In this document: positions 12,006 to 23,023 of the stretch, piece after piece | Layout: each line of letters opens with the position of its first letter | How positions within the stretch are numbered: the stretch's first letter is position 1 | Origin: Branchiostoma floridae | Lineage: Eukaryota; Chordata; Leptocardii; Amphioxiformes; Branchiostomatidae | Assembly: GCF_000003815.2 (NCBI RefSeq) | Contig: NC_049987.1 | Span: 18,593,574-18,642,252, forward strand | Direction: 5' to 3' | Length of the DNA: 48,679 nt | The notes under the pieces: generated by a model | Told to the model about the DNA's origin: nothing | The model's input: the letters and a program-made list of their open reading frames with translations, nothing else | Databases searched by the model: none | Translations under genes and position numbers: made by a program

Positions 12006-12115
12006 TGTTAGATGTGATCTTTGAGGTCAGTTACGTGCGCAACCTGCATGGGTAAATATGGGAATGTTTATCAAAAGGGGGCGTGACACTTCAATTGCCA
12101 AGGCTGGTTAAGCTG
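12006..12115 (-). promoter_or_regulatory. Conserved 5' flank / 5' UTR of gene A
   Basis: The 100 bp upstream of the gene A start are alignable with 26795-26890 upstream of gene B. Shared blocks (plus strand) are GATCTTTG, TTACGTGCG, CCTGC, ATATGGGAATGTTT, TCAAAA and GGGGCGT. On the gene strand the last is an ACGCCCC box of the KLF/Sp type. A pyrimidine-rich tract ending in CAG|G is also kept in both, so a spliced 5' UTR exon is an alternative explanation. Confidence 0.55.
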
Positions 12116-12539
12116 GGATCCATGTGCGGCTTGTGGCATAGGAAGAGCCTCTACACTTTAAGACTCTAACAAATATATAACACTGTTGCAAAAAAAACGA
12201 GGTTCTCCCAATTTCAGTTGCTTTCATTGTGCCTTTAAGTCATTTGACAGTTAGCCTTTATGCATTGTGTCAGAAATTAATTGACAGAAATGTACCTGTC
12301 TAGATAGTAGGTACCATTGTACAAAGCCTGCTGTCTTCTTTACTGCTCAATACGTATGTTTTGAAACTTGGGGAGCTGAGTACACGCTTCCAATGATGGT
12401 TGCTTCATTCGTAAAGCGTCTGCCTTATGCTGATGATATTTCTGTTGCGACCAATCTTTTGTACTCGACGTGATTATTCCATATGTCTGCTACAAATGTG
12501 ACTTTTGCTTTAGGAACAGGAGGATAAAATGTGCGAACT

Positions 12540-15500
12540 AGATTGAAATCAAAGGTTTGGAAACAGCTATGCTGAGGCAATGAATGTAACTGTTACAAAA
12601 CTCAAGACGCGATTTGATGCCCGGTATCAAAGCCGAGCCCACGCGCTAACCTCGCTGCCACGATCAAACAGGTTATGTAAAGTCTGCCTAGTACTAGTAT
12701 GTTTCACAATGAGATGTCGTCGTGTCTGTGAGATTTTATCACCTTGCTATCACATATTTTACGACCAAAGTACAAAGTTCTACTGCCAATGTACAGCAAC
12801 AAGTTAATATGAGAAGTCGAATGTTCTGGTAATTTTTCCAAGCGCTCCCGTCGACATAACTGATACTAAGGCAATGAAATGCATTGAAATCGATGGCGCT
12901 CAAGTAAATGACTGCCCTAGGTTTTGATGAAATGGAAATGAACATCACTAAAAAGATAAAACAAAATAACTAAACAGTCTTTAGAAAGGAAAGATGTCGG
13001 CGAATAATGGAAAAAAACACGCTGCTTTCAGCGGAGATTTTGTGGCTTTCGTTTCTGTTTCGACCCGTACTTTTTTTCGGTTTTGTAATCAGCGTGATTC
13101 TCACATATGTTTTACAAATGTGACTTGAACCTTAGCACAACGAGGGCTGTAATCCGTTAGAGCGCACTAAATAATCTAAATCTAGAATTTTGAAATAGCC
13201 ACATAGAGACAAAGTAGACTGTACCTCAAATTAACAATGAACGTACCAGTTTCAGAATTGAAGATGCAATTTGAGGTTTTCCTTCTTGCTCACGGTATTA
13301 GGGCAGAGCTAGCTAACTTCGCTAGGTCCAACAGGTAAAGACTGCCTAGTATGTTTCACAATGAGAAGTCGCCGTGACTGCGGTATTTAATCACATGACT
13401 ATCACATGTTCTACGACCAAAGTACAAAGTTTTACGACCAATGTACAACTGAACAGCACTTGAACGAAGAAGATCAAAAGTTTTGGTAATTTTTCCAAGC
13501 TCTCCCGGTGACATAACTGATACCAAGGCAATAAAGTTCATGAAAATCGATGTCGTTCAAGTAAAACACTGCTCTAAACCTTGATAAAATGGAAGTGATA
13601 ATCACTTGAAATTGAGCAATAAAAAGCCATTAAAAAGAAAAATGTCGGAGAATGAAAACAACGATGATTTCCGTGGACATCTTGTGGCTTTCGTTTCTGT
13701 TGCGACCAGTACATTTATGCGTGTTTTGTACTCAACGTGGTCCTCACATGTTTCCTAGAAATGTGACTTTAACCTTAGCGCAAGGATGGTTGTAATGCGT
13801 AAGCAGTACAAATAGTCTGTACCACAAAAGAACAATGAACGTACCTGTTTCAGAATTGAAGATGCGATTTGAGGTTTTCGTTCTTGTTTTGGGTATTAAA
13901 GCTGATCTAGATACTAAACTTCGCTGCGACGGTCCAACAGGTAAGACTACCTAGTGTGTTGCACATTGAGACGTCGCCGTGACTGTGGAATTTCATCACC
14001 TGGCTATCACATGTTCTACTACCAAAGTACAAAGTTATACGACCAATGTGCAACTGTACAGCATTTGAACGACGATGAAGATCAAAGGTTTTGGTAATTT
14101 TCCTAAGCTCTCCCGACGATATGACTGGCTCTAAGGCGATAGAATTCATGAAAATCGATGGCGCCTAGCTATCACATGTTTTGCGACCAAAGTGCAAAGT
14201 TCTACTGCCAATGTACAACAAGTGGACATAAGAAGTCGAAGGTTCTGGTTATTTTCCATTTGCTCCGACATAACTGATACTAAGGCGACATAACTGATAC
14301 TAAGGCGACATAACTGATACTAAGGCAATGAAAATCGATGACGCTCAAGTAAATGACTGCCCTAGACCTTGATACAATGGAAATGAACGTCACTAAAAAG
14401 ATAAAACAAAAAAGCCTTTAAACGGGAAAGATGAAGGATAATGGAAAAAAAAAACATGCTGCTTTCAGCGGAAATTTTGTGGCTTTCGTTTCTGTTTCGA
14501 CCCGTACGTTTTTGCGGTTTTGTAATCAACGTGATCCTCACAAATGTCTTACAAATGTGACTTGAACCTTAGCACAACGAGGGCTGTAATCCGTTAGAGC
14601 GCACTGAATAATTTAAATCTAGAATTTTGGAATAGCCACACAGAGACAAAGTAGACTGTACCTGAAAATAACAATGAACGTACCAGTTTCAGAATTGAAG
14701 ATGCAATTTGAGGTTTTCCTTCTTGCTCACGGTATTAGGGCAGAGCTAGCTAACTTCGCTAGGTCCAACAGGTAAAGACTGCCTAGTATGTTTCACAATG
14801 AGAAGTCGCCGTGACTGCGGTATTTAATCACATGACTATCACATGTTCTACGACCAAAGTACAAAGTTTTACGACCAATGTACAACTGAACAGCACTTGA
14901 ACGAAGAAGATCAAAGGTTTTGGCAATTTTCTTAAGCATGGAAAAAGTTCACCGGCGACATGACTGACACTAAGGCAATGAAATTCATGAAAATCGATGT
15001 CGTTCAAGTAAAACACTGCTCTAAACATTGATCAAATGAAAGTGAATATCACTTGAAAATAAAGCAATAAGAAGAATGAAAAGAAAAATGTCGGAGAAAA
15101 CATGCTGCTTTCAGCTGACATTTTGTGGCTTTTGTTTCTGTTACGACCAGTACTTTAAAGCGTGTTTTGTACTCACCGTGATTCTCACATGTTTCCTACA
15201 AATGTGACTTTAACCTTAGCGCAAGCAGTGCAAATATTCTGTACCACAAAAAGACAATGAACGTACGTACCTGTTTCAGAATTGAAGATGCGATATGAGG
15301 TTTTCCTTCTTGTTTTCGGTATCAAAGTCAAGCTAGATATTAAACTTTGCTGCGACGGTCCAACAGGTAAATACTCCCTAGTATGTTGCACAATAAGGTG
15401 TGGCACATGACTGTGGAATTTCATCACCTGACTATCACATGTTCCACAGCTAATGTACAAAGTTCTACGACCAATGTACAACTGTACAGCACTTGAACGG

Positions 15501-15650
15501 CGAAGAAGATCAAAGGTTTGGTAATTTTCTCAGCTCTACCAGCGTATTGACTGACACTATACTAAGACAATGGAATTCTCATGAATCAATGTCGCTCAGG
15601 TAAAGCCATGCCTCGACCTTTATATAACGGAAATGAATATCACCTAAAGA
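12540..15650. repeat. Array of ~600-bp repeats upstream of gene A (5 units plus a partial)
   Basis: Units can be marked by the motif AATGAACGTACC-x-GTTTCAG-AATTGAAGATGCG, starting near 12580, 13237, 13835, 14674 and 15257. A truncated unit lies near 14160. Each unit continues with GGTCCAACAG|GTAA, then the pair TTCTACGACCAAAGTACAAAG / TTCTACGACCAATGTACAAC, then ACTGATACTAAGGCAATGAA, then GCTTTCGTTTCTGTT. Short open frames occur on both strands in every unit, but none is kept intact across units, so I do not call genes. The same repeat recurs upstream of gene B. Confidence 0.85.
14267..14326. repeat. 20-bp direct repeat, three copies
   Basis: GACATAACTGATACTAAGGC is repeated three times in a row. 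In all other units of the surrounding ~600-bp array this segment occurs once, so this is a local slippage expansion within one unit. Confidence 0.85.
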
Positions 15651-16595
15651 TAGAACGGAACAATGAAAAGCCTTTGAAAAAGAAAGATGTCGGAGGAGGA
15701 AACACGATTATTCTTAGCGGAGATTTTGGCGACGCCTCAGGGCCGAGCCTAATAGTATCATTTGCGACCAGTGGACAATAATTCCCGAAATCTCCGAAGG
15801 CATGTCAGAATTTTTCCCCAGGCATGTGTAGTTGCATCATCCCTTTATATTTAATATTTAATAACTCGGGAATGGGTTGAGAAATGTCTTCCATAATTAA
15901 ATGCTTATCATGCAAATCAGGAAGCAATGTGCATAATTAATGAGGACTGCTTATAAATACGTTGCATTTCATGTTAGAATGGTAAAAAATATGCAATACG
16001 TAACTCAAGAAGAGAGAAATATCAGGCTTACTGTTGCGGATAGATCGGATTCACAGACATTCCAGAAACTCCACAGCAATTCATCCACACGTGTGTAATT
16101 GCACCATCCTTTTGAAAGGGAACAAGCGGTCGCAGAACTCAACCTTCGTGAAATGGGTGATGGTGCGGTGGTGCAGGGTTTATTTGTAGACGTGTCATTG
16201 GCTAGCTTAACAGTGTTTATGTTGTTGGAATTATACGTGGATTTTTATGTGTTTGGTGAGGTGCGCCGAAAAAAAGGATTTAGGCAGTAGGCTGTATTTT
16301 AAAAGTATTCTATCATCCATCCTTTCTTGTCTGTGCACATGGCACCAACTGTCCCTGTCCATTCATTTCCATGGACAAAGAAAATATCTTTCATCTTTTA
16401 AAGATAAAGACTTATATTGACTGGGCTAAAATCGACGGTTGCATCAAACTATCAATAAGATAACACATAAAACAATAACGTTGACCACATCAACGCCGTC
16501 ATTGGTGAGATCCACATAAATGATCTTCACATCCCCAGCGAACACCTTCAAAATGTGATGGCTGGTGTCGTCACGGAATGCTCCTCCTCAGGTAC
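15651..16595. other. No gene recognised
   Basis: The sequence after the last array unit includes a near-duplicate pair ATTTCTCCGAAGGCATGTCAGAA (15790) and TTCCAGAAACTCCACAGCAATTC (16062), each followed by a TGTGTARTTGCAYCATCC motif (15825, 16093). This suggests an old duplication. Open frames here have no protein signature. Confidence 0.35.
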
Positions 16596-17190
16596 ATAAA
16601 AGTATAACTTCCATTTTGGGCTTGCGACTTGGAACTCATGGAACTTTTCAGATGACCCATTGTCTCTTACCCAATCGTTTAAATAACCTATCGGTACAAC
16701 TGACATGAATCTGCTAACTAGCACTTGCAACCTACCCTAGATTAAATTGCAGAGAAATCAAGACATCAAAGTATAACTATCCGTCTGGGCTTGCGACTTG
16801 TGACTCATGGAACTTTTGACATGACCTCGTGCGTGTCTCTCACCTAATCGTTCTCGCGACATGTCAGTACAAATGACGCGCTTATGTTAATTACCACTTG
16901 TGACCTATATACTCTACATTACATCGCTGGGAAAACAAGACATAAACGTATAACTTCCATTTTGGGCTTGCGACTTGGAACTTATTGAAATTCTGACATG
17001 ACCCCGTGTCTCTCGCCCAAACGTTCTCGCCACATATCAGTACAAATGGCGGATTATGCTACTTGGCACTTGTGACCCACCTTTAATTAATCGCTGGGAA
17101 ATCCAGACATGAAAGTACAAATAATATATATGGGCTTGCGCCTTGCAACTCATGGAACTTTTTAGATGATCCCGTGTCCTTTACATATGA
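16596..17190. repeat. ~170-bp tandem array, about 3.5 copies
   Basis: Units begin near 16597, 16767, 16943 and 17111. They share AAAGTATAACTTCC, GGGCTTGCGACTTG, AACTCATGGAACTTTT, ATGACC-CGTGTCTCT, a TCGTTCTCGC segment, CAGTACAAATG, CACTTGTGACC and CGCTGGGAAA-CAAGACAT. Copies have diverged and the last is truncated. Non-coding. Confidence 0.8.
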
Positions 17191-18050
17191 TCAGGAAAGG
17201 CGACAATCTTCGAAGGGAAAAATTTACCGCAAGGAAAGCCAATTTTTGAATTTTCAGCGGATTTCTTAGGACATAGGAATGTTCAGAGGTCTCATAACTT
17301 TGAAATTCTAGATAAAGTTCACCAACACGTTGCAAAAGGACATAAAAACCAAATGGTGAGTTGATAAAATTTCAACTTTGAGATGTACATCGCATGTATT
17401 TGTCCAAGTATTGACTTTTCCGGGTAGAGTGGTTAATTTCCAACCATTTAGCCAGGTTATGGGAGCCCTACTGACGACCATGACAAGCCGCGCGTCGTCC
17501 AGCTGGCCCAAGTCCTGCCGTGGTGGGAACGCTTTATCCGCCCGCACGGGGTTTGTCAGTCAATAGGACTATACGCCTCGCGACACCTTTTTCTGTCCGG
17601 GATAACATACAGGATGCATAATTTCTTCCTTGGAAGAGAGACCAAATGCTTATCCAACAAGAAATTTGTCCGATTTCAGCAGGTAGGATAACAAATCCAC
17701 CACCGGAAGCAAATGTATCAATGGTTGCAACAATGATGATGTAACATGCAGTCCACTACATTGTGTATCCCATATGTCTAATGTACAATCCCTATAAACA
17801 ATCTCATCAATGACTACAAGTTACTGTGAAAAACAAACCCTGCTTTGTTCAACAATGTATTGTACCGGTAGTAACTGTTACATGTACAACCCTTTTTAAA
17901 CGTATAATATAGGCCCCTGTAAACAATATCACCATTGCCCTTATTCATTACCCTTAATCTACAGATTATCAAATCTTATAGGAAACGTTTACACCCCATC
18001 ATGTATAATGTACTGTCCCTATAGTACCATTGTCTTGTAATCGTCTGGTA
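17191..18050. other. No gene recognised
   Basis: Mixed intergenic sequence. Around 17760-18020, loosely repeated stretches of the type TGTACAATCCCTATAAACAATCTCATCA occur three or four times (17782, 17885, 17915, 18005). No exon-like signal. Confidence 0.35.
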
Positions 18051-18900
18051 TATATAAGTCGTGCTGTCCTCTATTGCGCAACTATGACCTTTGGGGTCAC
18101 TTCCTGTGGGGACGGGGCCATGCAAAACTCCAACCCACGCAGAATGACGTAACTCCTAGATATAAACCACTATTGCGTAATCGCCACACTTAGCACACTA
18201 AACACTATTTTTCAAGTACAAACATCCCCTGCAAAACCGTCAAAAGCCACTAGACAAAAAAACGCCTCGTACGTTTCTTCTCCTTCTCAACAGCTACCCA
18301 CATACCAAATATCAGATCAATCTGTGTTGGCGTGAAGGAGCTGGACTGTTCACAGACACAGAGTTTTGAGGGTTTCTACACATACCTATTGTATTATGCA
18401 AATTGCCAGCTAATTTGCATAACAAGCATACAAGTATGTACATCATTACGTAAGCTATCTGCATACCTACAGTCATTAACATCCACCAACCCCTTCTCTC
18501 ATTATTCCTTCTCAAAACCTAAAACAAGAATTACTTTCACCGCCTCTGCGAAAACCCTAGGTGGCCAAAACTTACACACCTTTTCATGCTTTTACACAGC
18601 TACCTACCACTTAAAAATCATCACCCAAACAAGTCCCAAACAAAAAATAGCAAAACCGGAAGTTCCGCTGCAGTACCATAACACGCCGCTAGAGCGCCCT
18701 GCCGTAACGCAATTCCTGCCATTCCTTTGTCATGTCTAATCCTACCCACATATCAAATATCAAAACCATCCATTCAGGCGTTCCCTAGTTATCAGGCTGA
18801 CAAACGACCCCCTGACATCAAAACAGCACTGACTACAAACACTTCGTTTCACGAAGTGAATAACTCAGGATCGAAGGGGTTGACGGATCATTGTGATTTT
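18050..18900. repeat. Diverged copy of the dispersed repeat family seen in gene C
   Basis: Segments here match the two insertions at 33658-35920. Examples are TTATGCAAATTGCCAGC, TAAGCTAYCTGCATACCTA, AAAACCGGAAGTTSCGCTGCAGTACCA (near 18653) and CCTACCCACATAYCAAATATC (18743). Order is kept, ends are not clear. The long open frames on both strands (18312-18739) belong to the repeat and have no protein signature. A short hairpin, ACTTCGTTTCACGAAGT, is at 18840. Confidence 0.55.
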
Positions 18901-19363
18901 TGATATGTAGATAACTTCGGAAATGCCTTTCATAGATAAGACCCAAAGCAGGAGCTAATTTGCATCATTGATAAGCAGAGTTTATTAAGCCAAGGCATTT
19001 CATTACTTGAAATGCGTAAGCATTGTATGATACATGTAACTAGAAAAGAGAAAAATATCGATAGACATCAATTATGTAAATTTTACCTAATTTACATAAT
19101 TAATGTGAAATTGTTATTATAGTGTTAAATGACAAAAAAATCAAATCAATTCTTGCGACATTTGGTAGCAACATGTACGTTAAGTTGAACATGCGGACGT
19201 AAGTCATGCAGATTAGGGTCTTATTCACATGATTTACGAGAAAATGCTACAATAGCTTTCTTTGCTAAGACTTTTATACCTTGAACACGTTGTTATGTTG
19301 GTAGAGGAGATCAACTGATACATTTCATGCAAATGAGGACCTCATTTGTATACTTACTTACTT
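18901..19363. other. No gene recognised
   Basis: AT-rich spacer between a dispersed repeat and the LINE 3' end. It contains TTTACCTAATTTACATAATTAATG-type AT repeats only. Confidence 0.35.
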
Positions 19364-20387
19364 TTACTTTGGTCGAGCTCCCGCTCGAGCCAAGCTAGAA
19401 AGTCGTCTCCACTCCTCCCTGTCTTTCATCAAGGACTGGATTTCCCTCACATCTTGTAAGTTAGTGTCGGCTCTAAGATTGTCGATGTAGTTGACTTTGG
19501 GTCTGCCCCGGCTTTTCCTCCCTTTTGTAGGCTCCCATAAAACTAGTTTGGATGCAATAATGTCGGTGTGTCGGACACAGTGAGCAGCAAGTTTCAGTCT
19601 CCTAGCCTTGATTTTTTTCCGAAATGGGCGGTAAGTCTTGATACAGCTGTTCGTTGGAGAGTTTCTGCATCCACGAGACATTTAAACACATGCGAAGCAT
19701 CCGTGTGTAGCATCCGTTCAAACTTTTTATGGAGGATTTTGTGAGTGTCCAAGTTTCGCTCCCATAGAGAAGAATGGACTCCACTGTGGCGATGAAAAGT
19801 TTGAGTTTGATTTTCCGTGATAGCTGTGAGCTCCAAACTTTTCTTAGTTTGTGGCAGCTGCTCCATGCCAAAGCTTTCCTTACTTCTAGATCTTTCTCAG
19901 AGCTTTCCATGTTTGACCCTAGATATTTAAAGTTCTTCACCTCCTCCACTAAGTCACCACTCCTAGTTTTGATCGTGATGGGAGCAGCTAGGTTGTATGC
20001 CATGAATTTGGTTTTCTTTGCGTTTAGGTGCAACCCCACTTTTGCAGATTCATTTTCTAGACGCAGAAGTACTTCTTATGCTTGGAGGATTTTCTCTGCC
20101 AGTAGCGCGATATCATCGGCAAAGTCTAAATCATTTATTACTACAGGGGGATAACGACTGCTTTTCCTGCTTTCTAGCTCAAAACCGAGCTCAGTCTCTC
20201 TGTCCCCGAGCGTCTGGCGCATGATATAGTCAAGAACAAGTATAAAAAGATAGGGTGCTAGTGTGTCGCCCTGTAGGACTCCTGCAGTGATACTGAACAA
20301 TTCAGTTTCGCCATCCGGGGTCAGCACTTTTGCAGATGTGTATTTGTTCATTTGTATAATCAATGAGAAACATTTATAATAGGTCAC
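19364..20387 (-). pseudogene. Truncated, frameshifted LINE reverse transcriptase
   Basis: Reading right to left, three minus-strand frames line up with one non-LTR retrotransposon RT. The first (20076-20387) has the box AGVLQGDTLAPYLF followed by the catalytic-box sequence FADDIALL. The second (19602-20039) continues with GLHLNAKKTKFM, the FKYLGS box, then YGSETWTL. The third (19364-19681) gives the C-terminal part with RGRPK and REEWR. The joins near 20060 and 19640 need frameshifts and the N-terminal half with the endonuclease is missing, so the copy is dead and 5'-truncated. It lies between the gene A and gene B blocks. The clade is not assigned. Confidence 0.85.
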
Positions 20388-20779
20388 TCGTCATAACAGA
20401 TCTACTTTCTTGTTAAAAGCAATGCCCTACAAACATCTATCGCGTAAAACAATCTTCATACATACAGCTACGTGAAAGGATAGAACACAAACAAAAGGGG
20501 CAGTCTTTTTAGCGAATGCCCACAAACGCCAACTCTGAGAAGGCCGCGCTGCACGAATCTCATATTTTTTGCTTGAAATATTCAAAATATTTGAGAATTT
20601 CTCTTCAGATCAAAAATGTTGAAATGACACTTCAAAGTTTACGCCATTGGACCCCACTCGGGTGTTTGAGGGCTAAGAATCTCAACTCCCAAAATTGATC
20701 GTTTTAAATTTTCTATATCCGTAAACAAAGCTACATTTAGCGATAAGCTCAGTTCAGTCAATAAGAAAAGTACATAAGA
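20388..20779. other. No gene recognised
   Basis: Sequence between the LINE breakpoint and the second duplication copy, without coding or repeat signal that I can support. Confidence 0.3.
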
Positions 20780-22740
20780 GTGAACTCCTCAGCCTACTTC
20801 AAACCCTGTCGACATGTTTGAACGACTCATGAAGAGTAAAGGCCATATATCATAATGATTATCCAGCAGTCAAGCAGGAGTTCAAGTAGTCGGTAGAGAA
20901 CAAACCTGCTCTCATGGAGATACAAGTACTCACGGCATTTTGAGTGCGAGGTCGCGATCCAATGCCCCCAAAGGCCAAAGCCCCGATTAGAGATTGTGGG
21001 GGGGGGGGGGATATCTCACATGTTTGTCATTAATTAAAAATTGTAGAACTCACGAAATTTTACAACTTAGCCAACCTAACGGCAAATTAAGAAATAACTT
21101 TCAAGCATAAAAAATAAGATTAAAATATAACACAAGAAATTGGACTTACCCACATTTTGACTGATCTACTCCTCTTTAATCAAGTTCAATTTCATGGGTT
21201 GGAAATTACTGTTTAATTTTATTCACAGTGACTTTCACCAACACGAATGACCAGTCAATATTCAACATTTAACATATTGAACCATCAGTTAATCAGGGGT
21301 TCAAGTAATCGGTCGACAACAAATCAACAACAAATCTGCTGTCATGGAGATACAAGTACTCACGGCATTTTAAGTGTGGGGTCGCGATCCAATGCCCCGA
21401 AAAGCCAAAGCCCTCTGAATAGGGAGGGTGTGTCACTTCATATATCTCACATTTTTGTCATGGTTATAAATGGCAAGTTATCATATACTTTAGCCAATCT
21501 AAGGGCACATGAGGAAAAATAAGTGAATGCTAACACATGGATATACTCAAGTTGGGACTGACATAGACCAACTTATTCGGGATGTGTGGTTGCAGGGGGA
21601 GGGGGGATCTTATCATAAAGAACGCTGGGGGTGGGGGGGGCTGTCTAGTAAGAGAGGGTGACTCACTCGTGAAGATAATGGTGGCGTTATGATAATGGGT
21701 ACTAATTGGCCTACATTGTAATTAAACCCATTTACAGAGACCAACTTTGACAACAATCAGATAATGTACATTACACAAAGAACGCAAACAACTGGCTAAG
21801 TCTTTGAAGAAACAAACGTTTCACAATCACTTATGATATTATTTATGGCCGAGAGTCTGAATACAAGACAATGTAAATAAAAAGAAAATGAGTCTCATTC
21901 TTAGCTTATTGTAAAAGATAGTGGGGGATGAGTTAAAACTAAATTCAGCATAAAATCATAGTCATTGAAGTCAAGAAAGCATCATACAAGCTCTCGATTG
22001 ATTTTATTATCTATCAAAACCATACTCCTGATTAAATATCAATTGGTATCGAAGGATTCCCTAAACAAGGCTACTGACTTCGTGTACTGCCGTATTGCAA
22101 ACATTTACAGCCAATCTAACTAATTAATCACAAGATTTATCATATCTAGCACCAGATCACAAACCTTGGAATGGTCTACATTCAAAGTTAGCTTTTGGTA
22201 TCAAACGTCATTAACGCTAGTTTTACATGTTTTTCTCCATGAAGTTTATTTTCTTTTTCAACCTATTTGTAAAAGGCCATAAAGTGCAGATACTAGACCT
22301 ACACGTCCATCTATACGTCTTAATCTGCTTCCAAAGCAGTAGCTAAACACAACCTGTCAAGACACAACCATCACTAGTATTCAAGTATAGTCTCTTTTTT
22401 ATGATAATGTTAATCGCTGTCCATTATCACCTTTGCATCCCCTTATGTTTTAATATGTACCTTATATATGTGCCTTAGTACTTGCAAATAAAGTTTCTTA
22501 TAATTCATGTATGTGGCGACCATCAGAAGTATTTGGTAGTTTCATCTAGTCACTCTCTACATCTATACTACTATGTTTTTGCCTGATAGTCAAATATTTA
22601 TTACTAAATGTACTTCGTTTTGATCTTCATTAGAGGAGCCCCTAAAAGATACATCAGAGTTTCAACGAAAATCATTTTGCGACGATTATAAGCGCTAATG
22701 TAGCAAATTGGACTAATATTATAGAAACTTTGTACTTTGT
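20780..22740. repeat. Segmental duplication copy 2 (distal flank of gene B)
   Basis: Matches 5540-7330, same orientation. It contains an extra internal tandem copy of about 420 bp: the TTCAAGTARTCGGT - CATGGAGATACAAGTACTCACGGCATTTT - GGTCGCGATCCAATGCC segment occurs at about 20881 and again at about 21301. A poly-G run (21000-21010) and other G-rich runs (21594-21640) are copy-specific. No gene recognised. Confidence 0.7.
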
Positions 22741-22799
22741 ATTAACAAAGTCAACGTCTTTACCAGACTGACTCTATCTTGGAACAACAAAATGGACAC

Positions 22800-23023
22800 T
22801 CAATTGTTAATGCTAACATTGCCTTCAGCCAATCCTTGGTCATCACTTGTCGCACCGTCTTGCGTGATCTCGTCTTCTGCAGTGAGGATCTGCTTACTTG
22901 ATGATGGGCCACCAGATGAATGTTGAGCGTGCATTAGCACTTCTTCAATGTCAACAATGCTTGCTGTCTGCTGACCACCCACACTTTGGTCATCGTTCTC
23001 GTCGGTATCGCGATTTGGTTTCT
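22800..23023 (-). CDS. Gene B exon 5 (C-terminal tail, stop codon)
   Basis: The acceptor TTCTTACAG precedes AGAAACC; the TGA stop is at 22800-22802. It encodes a hydrophilic acidic tail with DTDENDD and SSGGPSSS. The latter repeats the sequence in exon 4, which suggests that one exon arose by duplication of the other. Confidence 0.7.

Noticed and set aside
12580-15781. A family of small secreted peptides encoded by the ~600-bp repeats
   Set aside because: Frames are open on both strands in different units, and none is kept in all; the candidate 80-90-bp exon differs in length by non-multiples of three.
18312-18739. Plus-strand frame of 135 codons and overlapping minus frame
   Set aside because: Lies in a copy of a dispersed repeat also present at 33.6-35.9 kb; no domain and no splice context.
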